NCBI GenBank assembly: GCA_003045895.1
Contig: PZPC01000017.1
Location: 1-64,000, forward strand
Length of the DNA stretch: 64,000 nucleotides
DNA from: Bacteroidota bacterium
GTDB taxonomy: Bacteria > Bacteroidota > Bacteroidia > Chitinophagales > Saprospiraceae
Direction of reading: 5' to 3'
The first letter of the stretch is position 1. Each line of letters starts with the position of its first letter. Under the pieces are notes generated by a model. It did no database searches. It saw only the letters and a program-made list of their open reading frames with translations, and had not been told where the DNA came from. The translations under genes were made by a program, and so were the position numbers. Shown here one piece after another: positions 17,554 to 26,321 of this stretch.

Positions 17554-20380
17554 CCGCGCCTGGTGCTTTGTGTTATTCCTCCTGGGACTAGGACAAGGTA
17601 TTGCGCAAACGCCCACCATCAATTGGACGACCCCGCTACCGGTTGATACAACGATTCAGCGCGGGCAGTTGCCCAATGGGCTGCGCTATTACCTCCTACC
17701 CCATAATGAGCCACAAGACCGGGCAGAATTCCGCCTGGTGGTGGGGGCTGGCTCCCTGCAGGAAGAAGCCGACCAATTGGGCGTGGCTCATTTTGTCGAG
17801 CACATGGCTTTCAATGGCACCCGGCATTTTGCGAAAAACACCCTCATCGATTTTATCGAACGCAGTGGTTCCCGCTTCGGCGCCGATCTAAACGCCTATA
17901 CTTCCTTTGCGGAAACCGTTTATCAACTGCAAGTGCAAACGGACAGTCTCCCTTTATTGGATACGGCCCTGCAGATCTTAGCCGACTGGGCCGCCGGGAT
18001 ATCCTTCGCCGAAAAGGATGTGGAGGAAGAACGGGGCATCATTCGTTCGGAATGGCGCAGCGGCCTCAGTTCCAATCAGCGGCTCCAACTGCAAACTTAC
18101 CAGGCGCTGCTGCCCAATTCGCGTTACGCTGTCCGTTTTCCTATTGGCAGTCCGGAGCTGATCGACACCGTTGCCGCACAGCGGTTGATCGATTTTTACC
18201 AGCGCTGGTACCAGCCCGCCAATATGGCGGTGATCGTGGTGGGCAACTTTGATCCGGCCTGGATGGAAGTACAAATTGGCGCGTATTTTTCAGCCCTGGA
18301 AAATACCGACTTCAACGGCACGCCCACCTATCCGCTGGATACCACTGCCCGGCAGACCTTTCTCCTCGCCACCGACGATGAGGCGGCTTTTACCCGCTGG
18401 GAAATCAACTACCAGTTGGAAAAAATGCCGCCAGAAAATACCCTGGGAAGCTTAAGAACCCAACTCCTCCGCGACCTTTACGGCCGCCTGCTCAACCAGC
18501 GCATGGCCCAGGTAAAAGAAACGGAAGTCCCGCCTTTCACCTTTGCCTACAGTGGTTTTTCGTCCTTACCCGGCGATTACCAGACTTACCGATTAAGCGC
18601 CCTGGCACCAGCGGACCAGTTGGAAGCCACTTTGGAAAAAGTACTTCTGGAAACCCGGCGGGTAGTACAACACGGATTTACGGATACGGAACTCAACCGG
18701 GAGAAAAAAGCCCTCGCGGAAGGGATTCAGCAAATGGTCCGGGAACTGGACAAACGATCCAGCGCCAGCCTGGCAGCCAACCTGCGCAGTAGCCATTTAG
18801 CCGGCAACTACACGATTCCAGATTTGGCCCAGCTGCCCGCCATGGCCAAAATCTGCCTCGACGCGATTAGCCCCGCTGATCTTGCCGCGCTGGCCAGGCA
18901 GTGGCCCGCCGCCCGGGTGCGGACGGCCATCATCACCACCAACGCCAGGCTGATCGGCGAAATGCCCGACAGTACCCGTTTCTTTGCGGTAGTAGACAGT
19001 ATGCTTCGCCTGGAGGTTCCCCCCTATCGGGAAAATGCCGCCAGTGGGCCCCTGCTCCTTCCTCCTGCGGTGCCCGGCCAGGCCACCCTGCTGGCGATGG
19101 ATACCTGTATCAACCTGGCGACCTACCAGCTTTCCAACGGGGCAAAGTTATACTTGAAACCGACGGATTTCAGCAATGATCAGATCCGGATGACCGCTTT
19201 TAGCACGGGTGGGATGGGCCTTTACGGCAACGCCGATTATCCCAGTGCCCGCCACGCGGTAGCCATTGCCGACCAGTCGGGGCTGGATACTTTTAAAGAA
19301 AGTGAACTCCTCCGCCTGCTCAGCGACCGGCAGGTTAGCCTCCGGCCCTACCTGGGCGAGTACGAAGAAGGACTGCAGGGAAGCAGCAACCAGGCTGACC
19401 TAACGACGTTTTTTCAGCTGGCCTACCTTTATTTCACCCGGCCACGCTTCGACAGCCTGGCTTTGGTCGCCTACCAGGATCGCCAAAGGAACATTTACGA
19501 GCGGCTCGATGAAGACCCGCGCACGGCTTTCGGGCGGATGGTTATTGACCTCAAGTACAACCATCACCCCCACCGCTCCAATACCTCGCTGGCCGAATTT
19601 GATCAAATTGACCTGGCGCGGTGCCAAAACATCTACCGGGAACGGTTCGCCAATGCAGCGGATTTTTCGTTTCTCTTCGTGGGTAATTTCAATACCGACA
19701 GCCTGCTGTTACTCGCCGGGCAGTACCTGGCCACCTTACCTGCTAGCGCAGCCCCTGCCGAAACCTGGCAGGACGCCGGTCTGCGCCTGGTAGACCACCC
19801 CCTGGACACCACCCTACGCGCCGGGCAAACGCCCAAGGCCGAAGTCATCCTGGAATGGCACGGCGCTTTCCCCTTCGGAGATACTGCGGAACGTTTTCAC
19901 TTCAGCGCTTTAAGGCAGTTGCTCAATACGCGCCTGCGCGAGCGATTGCGGGAGGAAATGGGCGGGGTGTACGGGGTTCGGATCAACAGCCGGTACCAGG
20001 CTATTCCCGATTCCCTGCACCATACCACCATCCGCTTCAATGCCGAAGAGGAGCAGGTAGACACCCTGATTGCCGCTGTTTACCAGGAAATCAGAGCCCT
20101 CGCAGCCGGGAAGATCGGCACTGCTGATCTCGCAAAAATTAAAGCTGCTCAGTTCAAATCTTACGAAGAAGCACTGCGCAACAATGGCTTTTGGTTGAGT
20201 CAGATCCAGCGTTGTCTGGAGAACGGCTTCCCCCTGGACGCCCTCTACCCCGGTCATTTCGAGGCCAAATTGGAGACGCTTACCGCGGAAGGGTTGGCGC
20301 AGGCGGCGCAAAACTATTTGGTGGATGCGATCCCTTTTCGTTTTGTTTTATTGCCGGGGAATGCGGCGAAACAGGAATAG
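17519..20380 (+). CDS. Periplasmic M16 family zinc protease (PqqL-like, two-domain)
   Basis: Protein of 953 aa from the ATG at 17519, chosen because it gives a proper signal peptide (hydrophobic CFVLFLLGLGQGIAQ). The inverted zinc motif HxxEH is HFVEH at residues 91-95. The third ligand Glu lies in the EERGIIRSEW helix. The second M16 repeat (about 500-930) lacks an HxxEH motif, as is typical for the inactive half of the clamshell. These enzymes degrade small peptides or partly unfolded proteins. The gene overlaps the TPR lipoprotein by 35 nt. Confidence 0.9.
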   Translation: MRKYSNNCSKNNRAWCFVLFLLGLGQGIAQTPTINWTTPLPVDTTIQRGQLPNGLRYYLLPHNEPQDRAEFRLVVGAGSLQEEADQLGVAHFVEHMAFNGTRHFAKNTLIDFIERSGSRFGADLNAYTSFAETVYQLQVQTDSLPLLDTALQILADWAAGISFAEKDVEEERGIIRSEWRSGLSSNQRLQLQTYQALLPNSRYAVRFPIGSPELIDTVAAQRLIDFYQRWYQPANMAVIVVGNFDPAWMEVQIGAYFSALENTDFNGTPTYPLDTTARQTFLLATDDEAAFTRWEINYQLEKMPPENTLGSLRTQLLRDLYGRLLNQRMAQVKETEVPPFTFAYSGFSSLPGDYQTYRLSALAPADQLEATLEKVLLETRRVVQHGFTDTELNREKKALAEGIQQMVRELDKRSSASLAANLRSSHLAGNYTIPDLAQLPAMAKICLDAISPADLAALARQWPAARVRTAIITTNARLIGEMPDSTRFFAVVDSMLRLEVPPYRENAASGPLLLPPAVPGQATLLAMDTCINLATYQLSNGAKLYLKPTDFSNDQIRMTAFSTGGMGLYGNADYPSARHAVAIADQSGLDTFKESELLRLLSDRQVSLRPYLGEYEEGLQGSSNQADLTTFFQLAYLYFTRPRFDSLALVAYQDRQRNIYERLDEDPRTAFGRMVIDLKYNHHPHRSNTSLAEFDQIDLARCQNIYRERFANAADFSFLFVGNFNTDSLLLLAGQYLATLPASAAPAETWQDAGLRLVDHPLDTTLRAGQTPKAEVILEWHGAFPFGDTAERFHFSALRQLLNTRLRERLREEMGGVYGVRINSRYQAIPDSLHHTTIRFNAEEEQVDTLIAAVYQEIRALAAGKIGTADLAKIKAAQFKSYEEALRNNGFWLSQIQRCLENGFPLDALYPGHFEAKLETLTAEGLAQAAQNYLVDAIPFRFVLLPGNAAKQE

Positions 20381-20387
20381 TCTTAGA

Positions 20388-20510
20388 GACGGAAAAAAAA
20401 TAAGTTTAGCAACTTTCGATTTTTTAAAATTTGCTAAACAACTGACTGAAGTAAAGTTGTGTGAAAATTTTCAAAAATCTCCAGAGAAAGTTGCTAGATT
20501 TATTTCCGTC
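20388..20510. repeat. 123-bp imperfect palindrome between convergent genes (MITE-like or terminator)
   Basis: The ends GACGGAAAAAAAATAAG.. (20388-20416) and the reverse complement of 20487-20510 share GACGGAAA, an A/T tract and TAGCAACTTT. A nested repeat, GTTTAGCAA (20404-20412) and TTGCTAAAC (20431-20439), lies inside. No coding frame. It may be a small non-autonomous element or a large fold-back terminator. It separates the M16 protease from the convergent dioxygenase-like gene. Confidence 0.6.
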
Positions 20511-20517
20511 AAAATAC

Positions 20518-21462
20518 TTACTGCCGCAGTACCCGCAAATAATGCACCTGCAAGTCATTGACTTTGAGGGCCACAAAATAATGCCCCGCAGGTAGCGCTG
20601 CTGGTGGCTCCCAGACCGCCGTGTATTTTTCCGGCAGCAATTCCTGCTTTTCCAACACGGCAACCTCGCGCCCCGACATATCGTGTACGGTGAGACTGAT
20701 CAGGGCGCGCTGAAAGACCCCGTAAAAGATAGCAACCCGATCGCGGAAGGGATTGGGCCCAAGGGAATAGATAATCCCTTTATCGAGGTGCAGATCGGGC
20801 ACACTGCTCACGCCGTCGCCCAGGATATAGATATCCCAGGTGCCTTCCAATTTACCATCCGCGCCTTCCGTCAGGGGAATGATGCGAAAGCTGGCATTGT
20901 AGGTGCCACTGGTGACGGAAGCTGCCGCGTCGGCCGGAATATCCGTGTCGCCCTCAAAGTACAACTGCGTGATCAGGGCCGGAAAACCCGGGGGCGTAAC
21001 TTTGAAGTGGATGTGGCTGGGGCGGTAGCGGCTCCCGTTGAGGTATTTCCCCGGCAGGATAGTTTCAAAAACGTAGTAACCCTGGCTATTGGTCAATACT
21101 TTACCCCGCAGGTTGAAGCCGTTGTTGTCATAAGCGCCAGCATCGTTGGCGTGCCAGACGTCCAGTTCGGCATTGGGAATAACCGCCAGGCAATCCGTAA
21201 TGCTCACGATCCGACCGCTCAGGACCAGGCGGGTACCGGGTTCACCAGTAGTTGCCAGTAAACTTTCGGTCAGCAGTGGTGCATTGGGGGTGTAAAAAGG
21301 TCCCTGTCCATATAAATCAAGGGTCGTGGGTGCGCAGTCAACTGCGGCTGGCTGCGCCAGATTGGAACGACCTTGCAGTGGGAGGTTGCCTAAAAAGCTG
21401 GTTGCCAGAGCAGCCAGGCTGGTGTTTTTGAGGAATTGGCGGCGGGGGGTGCGTGAGGACAT
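20518..21462 (-). CDS. Intradiol ring-cleavage dioxygenase-like protein with Tat signal and T9SS sorting domain
   Basis: Protein of 314 aa. The N-terminus SSRTPRRQFLKNTSLAAL is a twin-arginine signal. Residues about 45-215 match the protocatechuate 3,4-dioxygenase beta-like fold. Likely non-heme iron ligands are visible: Tyr in GAYDNNG, Tyr in PGKYLNGSRYRPSHIHF, and the two His of HIHF. The C-terminus (about 230-314, GPNPFRDRVAIFYGV to GHYFVALKVNDLQ) is a T9SS type A sorting domain. The expected route is therefore folded export by Tat, then outer-membrane passage by T9SS. A role in aromatic oxidation outside the cell is inference, since several secreted homologues have no known substrate. Confidence 0.87.
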   Translation of the reverse strand: MSSRTPRRQFLKNTSLAALATSFLGNLPLQGRSNLAQPAAVDCAPTTLDLYGQGPFYTPNAPLLTESLLATTGEPGTRLVLSGRIVSITDCLAVIPNAELDVWHANDAGAYDNNGFNLRGKVLTNSQGYYVFETILPGKYLNGSRYRPSHIHFKVTPPGFPALITQLYFEGDTDIPADAAASVTSGTYNASFRIIPLTEGADGKLEGTWDIYILGDGVSSVPDLHLDKGIIYSLGPNPFRDRVAIFYGVFQRALISLTVHDMSGREVAVLEKQELLPEKYTAVWEPPAALPAGHYFVALKVNDLQVHYLRVLRQ

Positions 21463-21475
21463 AATTGGGAGGTGT

Positions 21476-21539
21476 AAAAGTGTAAGGGTGGAAAAGTGTA
21501 AAGGGGTAAAAGTGTAAAGGGGTAAAAGTGTAAAGGGGA
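21476..21539 (+). repeat. Four tandem copies of a 16-bp unit
   Basis: AAAAGTGTAAAGGGGT is repeated at 21492-21507 and 21508-21523. Flanking variants lie at 21476-21491 (AAAAGTGTAAGGGTGG) and 21524-21539 (last base A). It lies immediately upstream (14 bp) of the dioxygenase-like ATG, so it is either in the leader or the promoter region. Confidence 0.9.
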
Positions 21540-21632
21540 GCCGGAATATGAACGGTCAAAATTTTCCTTTGGCGTTTGCTTATTGATGGGTAAGACGGCT
21601 TAGGAAGCACCAAGGGTTGGGTCAGCAGTCCC

Positions 21633-21797
21633 TTAAGTTTTGCGCAACTCCTCCATGTAGGTGCCAATCATTTTTTCTGGCGAGGAAGAAGTACTGGCAG
21701 CAAGCGCGGTAATGATCCGATCCTGCTCTGCAGGCTTTTTATTCTGGCTTAGTTTAGCCTTGCCTTGGATTTCGGTTATTTTAAATGTTACAACAAT
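21633..21797 (-). pseudogene. C-terminal remnant of a PaiB-like FMN-binding negative regulator
   Basis: A 54-codon minus-strand frame contains the segment ITEIQGKAKLSQNK followed by an acidic/Gln helix and RIITAL. This pattern (I-x-G-K-x-K-LSQN) is the C-terminal signature of PaiB/FMN-binding split-barrel proteins. There is no start codon: a TGA sits directly upstream and the frame runs into the 3' end of the EEP gene at 21788. The N-terminal flavin-binding part is absent, so this is a 5'-truncated relic. Confidence 0.6.
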
Positions 21798-22873
21798 TCA
21801 ATCTCCATGTACACGGGCTGGTGGTCACTAAAGCGGAACTGCTGGTCGATGGTCTTCACTTTCACGGCCTTGATATTGGGTGAAATCAGGAAGAAATCGA
21901 TGACGGTGGTGAACGTTTTCCCTGGCAGGTAGGTACTGCGCAGCTTGCGGTTGGTCGGGATGGTCGGGTCGTAGATCCACTGCCAGCCCTCGGGTAGAAA
22001 ATCGGGTGCAATATTGGTTTGAGTATAACCGTCGGTTTTGCCGGGGGAAAAAGTGTCGAACGGAAAGAAAGGAGGGCATTGGTTCCAGTCGGCGCCGACC
22101 AGCACGTAGTTTCCTTCGTCGTATTCGGCTTGCACGTAGGTTTGGATGAAAGCCATTTGTTGTTTTTTCAGTTCGCCGCCCTTATCGTAAGCTGATAAAT
22201 GCCCGTTAATGACCACGAGGTCACCGCTGCGGTTGGTTTTAAAGCGGCTGACCAGCAAGCAGCGGTCGAGTTGAAAGATGCGATCGGGCCAGGAAAAACT
22301 CCCCGGCAGTTGCAGGCGCTGTTCGGCGTAGGGTTGCCATTTGCTGAGGGTAGCGATGCCAGCCTCTACCTTTCCGTAAGCCCGCCAGGGTTCCAGCACC
22401 GGGATAGGCACCCGCGTAACCCGGTAATTGGCCGCGTAGCTAGCCGCGTAGGTAGGTCGTTGCGCACGCAAGGTATCCAACTGTTGGGTGTAATGTGAGC
22501 GACGCGAACCCAGGTCAATTTCCTGAAACAAGAAAAAATCAGCAGCGGTACTGCGCGTAAACAAAGCCGCACCCGCCAGGAATTCGCCCACCTGCGAACG
22601 TGCCGGGCGGATCATGTGGTTATTGGAAAAAAAGAAACCACCACTATCGAAAAAAAAGTCGGCCGTGCTGCCCAGTCCGGCGTAGCCGATGTTCCAAATG
22701 GACAAAGAAATCACACTATCGGTAATGGTCGCTTCCGGTGAAGTCTGGTAAGTATCAACCGGGAGTTCGGCTGCGGGTTGCCAATCGGTCAGGGTACCGT
22801 GTACCAGTACAATAGCAATGTACAAGAGAAAAAATGCCAGGAGCAAAAGAGCAATCCGCAGGGTTTTGCGCAT
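21788..22873 (-). CDS. Endonuclease/exonuclease/phosphatase (EEP) family protein, membrane-anchored
   Basis: Protein of 361 aa. An N-terminal transmembrane or uncleaved signal segment (residues about 6-24) is followed by an EEP fold. WNIGYAG starts the fold, LFQEIDL carries the metal-binding Glu, GHLSAYD and GADWN carry Asn/His and Asp-Asn, and FSDHQPV carries the catalytic Asp-His pair. These enzymes are Mg-dependent phosphodiesterases or nucleases. The anchored extracytoplasmic form suggests phospholipid, inositol-phosphate or nucleic acid hydrolysis, which cannot be settled here. It lies 63 bp downstream of mutS on the same strand. Confidence 0.85.
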   Translation of the reverse strand: MRKTLRIALLLLAFFLLYIAIVLVHGTLTDWQPAAELPVDTYQTSPEATITDSVISLSIWNIGYAGLGSTADFFFDSGGFFFSNNHMIRPARSQVGEFLAGAALFTRSTAADFFLFQEIDLGSRRSHYTQQLDTLRAQRPTYAASYAANYRVTRVPIPVLEPWRAYGKVEAGIATLSKWQPYAEQRLQLPGSFSWPDRIFQLDRCLLVSRFKTNRSGDLVVINGHLSAYDKGGELKKQQMAFIQTYVQAEYDEGNYVLVGADWNQCPPFFPFDTFSPGKTDGYTQTNIAPDFLPEGWQWIYDPTIPTNRKLRSTYLPGKTFTTVIDFFLISPNIKAVKVKTIDQQFRFSDHQPVYMEIELL

Positions 22874-22936
22874 GAGGTGGTGGTTTGGTTAACGGAAAGT
22901 ATCCCGCAAAAAAAAGCAGGTTAAAGTTAGAGAATT

Positions 22937-25585
22937 TTACGCATCCAGCAGCTGTTTCAGTTCATTCAATTTCATCATGCACTCGATGGGGGTCATGTTG
23001 TTCAATTGTACATCCATCAGGGCGGCTTTTATTTGGCCCGCCACGGGGTCAACCGTTTCGAAAATGCTCAGTTGCAGGGCTTCGGTGCTGATGGCCTGGG
23101 TGGCTGGTTTCGCGACCCGGGGGCTGCCGTTGCTGGCGCCTTCGGTCTCGATGTGTTTTTGTTCCAGTTGGGTCAGGATACTGGCGGCCCGTTCCAGAAT
23201 GGTGCGGGGCATCCCTGCCATCTTCGCGACGTGGATGCCGAAGCTGTGCGCACTGCCACCCGCCGCCAGTTTGCGCAGGAAGATCACCTTGTTACCCACT
23301 TCCTTCACCGACACGTTGAAGTTCTTGATCCGGGGAAATTTCTCCGCCAGCTCATTCAGCTCGTGGTAGTGCGTAGCAAAGAGGGTCTTGGGCCGTGCCT
23401 GGCCATTGTGGTGCAGGAATTCAGCGATTGACCAGGCGATGCTGATGCCGTCGTAGGTACTGGTGCCGCGCCCAATTTCGTCGAGCAAGATCAAGGAACG
23501 GTCCGAGATGTTGTTCATGATGCTGGCCGTTTCGTTCATCTCCACCATGAAGGTCGACTCCCCGCTGGAAATGTTGTCGCTGGCACCTACGCGGGTAAAT
23601 ACTTTGTCCACTACCCCCAGGCGGGCTGCTTTGGCGGGCACGAAGCTCCCCATCTGTGCCATGAGGCAGATCAGGGCGGTTTGCCGCAAGAGCGCCGATT
23701 TACCAGACATGTTCGGCCCCGTGATCATCATGACCTGCTGGGTTTCGTTGTCGAGGTAGACGTCATTGGGTACGTAGGCCTCCCCCAGTGGCAACTGGTG
23801 TTCAATGACGGGGTGGCGCCCCTCGGTGATGTCGATCAGCAAGCTGTCGTCGATCAGGGGGCGGCAGTAGTGGTTTTTTACGGCTATTTTTGCGAAGGAT
23901 AACAGGCAGTCGATGCGGGCAATCAGCGCCGCATTCTGTTGGACTTTGCCGATGTAGTCAGCCAGGCCGAGCACCAACTGCTGGAAAAGCGAAGCTTCCA
24001 GCTCCAGCACCTTCTCCTCGGCACCCAGGATTTTGTCTTCCAGCACTTTCAATTCTTCCGTGATGTAGCGCTCGGCGCCCGTGAGGGTTTGCTTGCGCGT
24101 CCACTCGGGCGGCACGTCGTTTTTGTACTTGTTGGTCACTTCCAGGTAATACCCGAAAATGTTATTGAAGCCGATTTTGAGGCTGGAAATGCCCGTCTTC
24201 TCCACCTCGCGCTCCTTGATGCCCACCAGTCGGTTACGGCCGTTTTTCATGACATCGCGCAGCTCGTCCAGTTCTTCCGACCAACCGTCGGCGATGACGC
24301 CGCCTTTGGCCAGGTTCACTGGCGGATCTTCGATAATTTGACGGCCAATGCTGGTCACCAGGTCCGGACAAGGATTCAGTCCCTTGGCCGTTTTTTGCAA
24401 GAAGGCATTGTCCGACAGTTGCAACGCCGTGATCATCGCGGGCAGGGCCAGCAGGGCGCGCTTGAGTTGTACCACTTCCCGCGGGTTGATCTTGCCCATG
24501 GGTATTTTAGCGACCAGGCGTTCCAGGTCGCCCATGATCCTAATCTGGGTACTGAGGGACGTCACCAGGTCTGGATGTTGGATAAAATAATCCACCACTG
24601 ACAGCCGGGCCTCGATTTCATCCACGTCTTTGAGTGGCAATACCACCCATTTTTTCAGCAGGCGCCCCCCCATGGGCGAGATGGTCTGGTCGAGTACCTG
24701 AATCAGGGGTACGCCATTTTCGTGGGGGCTGTGGATCAGTTCCAGGTTGCGGATGGTGAACCGGTCCAGCCACACGTAGCGGTCGGGCTGGATGCGGCTG
24801 ATGGCCTTGAGGTGCCCGAGTTGTTTGTTCTCGGTAGTTTCCAGGTAGTGCAGGATGGCCCCGCTGGCGATCTGCGCCAACTCCATTTCTTCGATGCCAA
24901 ACCCTTTGAGCGACTGCACCGCAAAGTGCTGGAGCAGTTTTTCGCGGGTGTAGTCGAGGCTGTACACCCATTCATCCAGGACGAAGACGTGGAAGCGTTC
25001 GCCGAAGCGTTCTTCAAAGCCTTTCTTTTTGTCCTTGGCCAGGATAACTTCAGCGGGTCGGAAGCTCTGCAGCAGTTTGTCGATGTACTCGTGGTTGCCT
25101 TCGCAAACCAGGAATTCCCCCGTGGAGATGTCCAGCAAGGCCAACCCGACGAGGTCTTTGCGGCCCAGGTACAGGCTGGCGAGGAAATTGTTGGTTTTGT
25201 GGTCCAGCAGTTTATCGTCCATGGCCAGGCCAGGGGTAACAATCTCGGTGACGCCACGGCGGATGATCTTCTTTTCCTTAGATGGCTTTTCCAGTTGCTC
25301 ACAGATCGCTACCCGGTGGCCGGCCCGGATGAGGCGGGGCAGGTAGGTGTCGAGCGAGTGGTACGGAAAACCGGCCAGTTCTACGTCCGTGCCCCCATTG
25401 TTGCGGGCCGTCAGCACGATACCCAGCACCTGGGCGGCGACCACAGCGTCTTCGCCAAAGGTCTCGTAAAAGTCGCCTACCCGAAACAACAACAGCGCCG
25501 TAGGGTGTTTGGCTTTCACCTGCGCGTACTGGCGCATCAGGGGCGTTACTTTTCCGGACTGGTCTTTGCTTGCTTGCTTGGCCAA
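22937..25585 (-). CDS. mutS: DNA mismatch repair protein MutS
   Basis: About 882 aa. It has the mismatch-binding N-domain with the Phe-x-Glu motif in VGDFYETFG, connector and lever/clamp domains, and the C-terminal ABC ATPase (Walker A GPNMSGKS, Walker B LILLDEIGRGTSTYDG). The C-terminal MutL/tetramer tail ends LNELKQLLDA. There is no ATG near the expected N-terminus. TTG 25585 gives MAKQASKDQSGKVTPLM and is preferred. TTG 25612 would overlap the candidate -7 box TATATTTG (25610-25617, minus strand). The longer form adds nine residues. Confidence 0.95.
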   Translation of the reverse strand: MAKQASKDQSGKVTPLMRQYAQVKAKHPTALLLFRVGDFYETFGEDAVVAAQVLGIVLTARNNGGTDVELAGFPYHSLDTYLPRLIRAGHRVAICEQLEKPSKEKKIIRRGVTEIVTPGLAMDDKLLDHKTNNFLASLYLGRKDLVGLALLDISTGEFLVCEGNHEYIDKLLQSFRPAEVILAKDKKKGFEERFGERFHVFVLDEWVYSLDYTREKLLQHFAVQSLKGFGIEEMELAQIASGAILHYLETTENKQLGHLKAISRIQPDRYVWLDRFTIRNLELIHSPHENGVPLIQVLDQTISPMGGRLLKKWVVLPLKDVDEIEARLSVVDYFIQHPDLVTSLSTQIRIMGDLERLVAKIPMGKINPREVVQLKRALLALPAMITALQLSDNAFLQKTAKGLNPCPDLVTSIGRQIIEDPPVNLAKGGVIADGWSEELDELRDVMKNGRNRLVGIKEREVEKTGISSLKIGFNNIFGYYLEVTNKYKNDVPPEWTRKQTLTGAERYITEELKVLEDKILGAEEKVLELEASLFQQLVLGLADYIGKVQQNAALIARIDCLLSFAKIAVKNHYCRPLIDDSLLIDITEGRHPVIEHQLPLGEAYVPNDVYLDNETQQVMMITGPNMSGKSALLRQTALICLMAQMGSFVPAKAARLGVVDKVFTRVGASDNISSGESTFMVEMNETASIMNNISDRSLILLDEIGRGTSTYDGISIAWSIAEFLHHNGQARPKTLFATHYHELNELAEKFPRIKNFNVSVKEVGNKVIFLRKLAAGGSAHSFGIHVAKMAGMPRTILERAASILTQLEQKHIETEGASNGSPRVAKPATQAISTEALQLSIFETVDPVAGQIKAALMDVQLNNMTPIECMMKLNELKQLLDA

Positions 25586-25609
25586 TGGTTGGATGGATTG
25601 GTGGAAAGG

Positions 25610-25617
25610 CAAATATA
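25610..25617 (-). promoter_or_regulatory. -7 box for mutS
   Basis: On the minus strand TATATTTG fits TAnnTTTG and lies about 24 bp before the TTG at 25585. It argues against translation from the earlier TTG at 25612, which falls inside the box. Confidence 0.45.
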
Positions 25618-25625
25618 GGCAATTG

Positions 25626-25673
25626 TCCAGCCAAATTTATTTGGCTGAAGTTTAAATAAATTTGGAGGGACAA
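25626..25673. repeat. Palindromic interspersed repeat, copy A
   Basis: TCCAGCCAAATTTATTTGG then CTGAAGTTTAAATAAATTTGGAGGGACAA. It is homologous to copy B at 26189-26243 (same TCCAGC.AAATTTATT, CTGAAGTTTA and AATAAATTTGGAGGGACAA blocks) but lacks the TCCTCC insert. It lies between mutS and the DUF2147 gene. Confidence 0.7.
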
Positions 25674-25711
25674 GAGGGACAAAGGATAGCTTTATGTTCA
25701 AATTAAAGATT

Positions 25712-26134
25712 TCAAAAAACTTTTTCCCAAGTTTCCGTCTGGTAAAACCACCCCACGTAGCCCCTCACTTTCAATTCACGGGAGCTCGTCAGCCAATTTT
25801 TGCACTTAAAATATTCGCCTCTCTCCTGACTGTAAGCGGAGCCCCGGACCCATTCATTTTCTTCGAACGTAAGATGGGAAATGACCTCCATGTTTTGAAC
25901 CGGCCGGCCGCGAAGTTTGGGATTCGGATTTTTCAAATCGGTCAGATTTTCAGTTGGGTTTTCCTTCGGGTTGATCCAGATAATTTTTCCGAAAAATTGA
26001 TCGCCGACCTGGTAAAATTCCACCTTCCCGTTGCCGCTCTCGTTGAGCCAAACGCCCAAAAGGTCATTGGAATTTGTTTGGCAAAAAATAGTGGTCGCTA
26101 AAAATAATTGAACTGCAATTAATAAGATCTTCAT
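25712..26134 (-). CDS. DUF2147 family small secreted protein
   Basis: Protein of 140 aa from ATG 26134 (MKILLIAV); an in-frame TTG at 26140 is less likely. The signal peptide ends near TTIFCQ. The mature part matches the DUF2147 lipocalin-like pattern: LLGVWLNESGNGKVEFYQ at the start, GKIIWI in the middle and a closing WEKVF. The function of this family is unknown; it is common and secreted in Bacteroidetes. The gene is flanked on both sides by copies of the same palindromic repeat. Confidence 0.8.
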   Translation of the reverse strand: MKILLIAVQLFLATTIFCQTNSNDLLGVWLNESGNGKVEFYQVGDQFFGKIIWINPKENPTENLTDLKNPNPKLRGRPVQNMEVISHLTFEENEWVRGSAYSQERGEYFKCKNWLTSSRELKVRGYVGWFYQTETWEKVF

Positions 26135-26188
26135 TTGCAAATGGTTTTAAAGGTTGACAACGTTTCCCGCACTGCCATCAATTTTCCG

Positions 26189-26243
26189 TCCAGCAAAATT
26201 TATTGGACTGAAGTTTATCCTCCAAATAAATTTGGAGGGACAA
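26189..26243. repeat. Palindromic interspersed repeat, copy B
   Basis: It contains the perfect palindrome CCTCCAAATAAATTTGGAGG (26219-26238) and otherwise matches copy A over its whole length. On either strand the RNA would form a stable hairpin, so it could act as a terminator for DUF2147-side or giant-gene transcripts. Confidence 0.7.
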
Positions 26244-26296
26244 AAAAGGCCAGTCGCCCCCTTCAGGACGACTGGCTTAAAATAGGTGTTAGGTAT

Positions 26297-26319
26297 TCCT
26301 CCAAATAATTCTGGAGGGA
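26297..26319. repeat. Palindromic interspersed repeat, copy C (core only)
   Basis: TCCTCCAAATAATTCTGGAGGGA is the core hairpin of copy B with two changed bases. It lies 3 bp after the stop of the giant secreted protein gene (minus strand) and may terminate that transcript. Confidence 0.6.
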
Positions 26320-26321
26320 CT

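Noticed and set aside
24722-25618. 298-codon frame opposite mutS
   Set aside because: Antisense shadow of the MutS N-terminal half; nothing protein-like.
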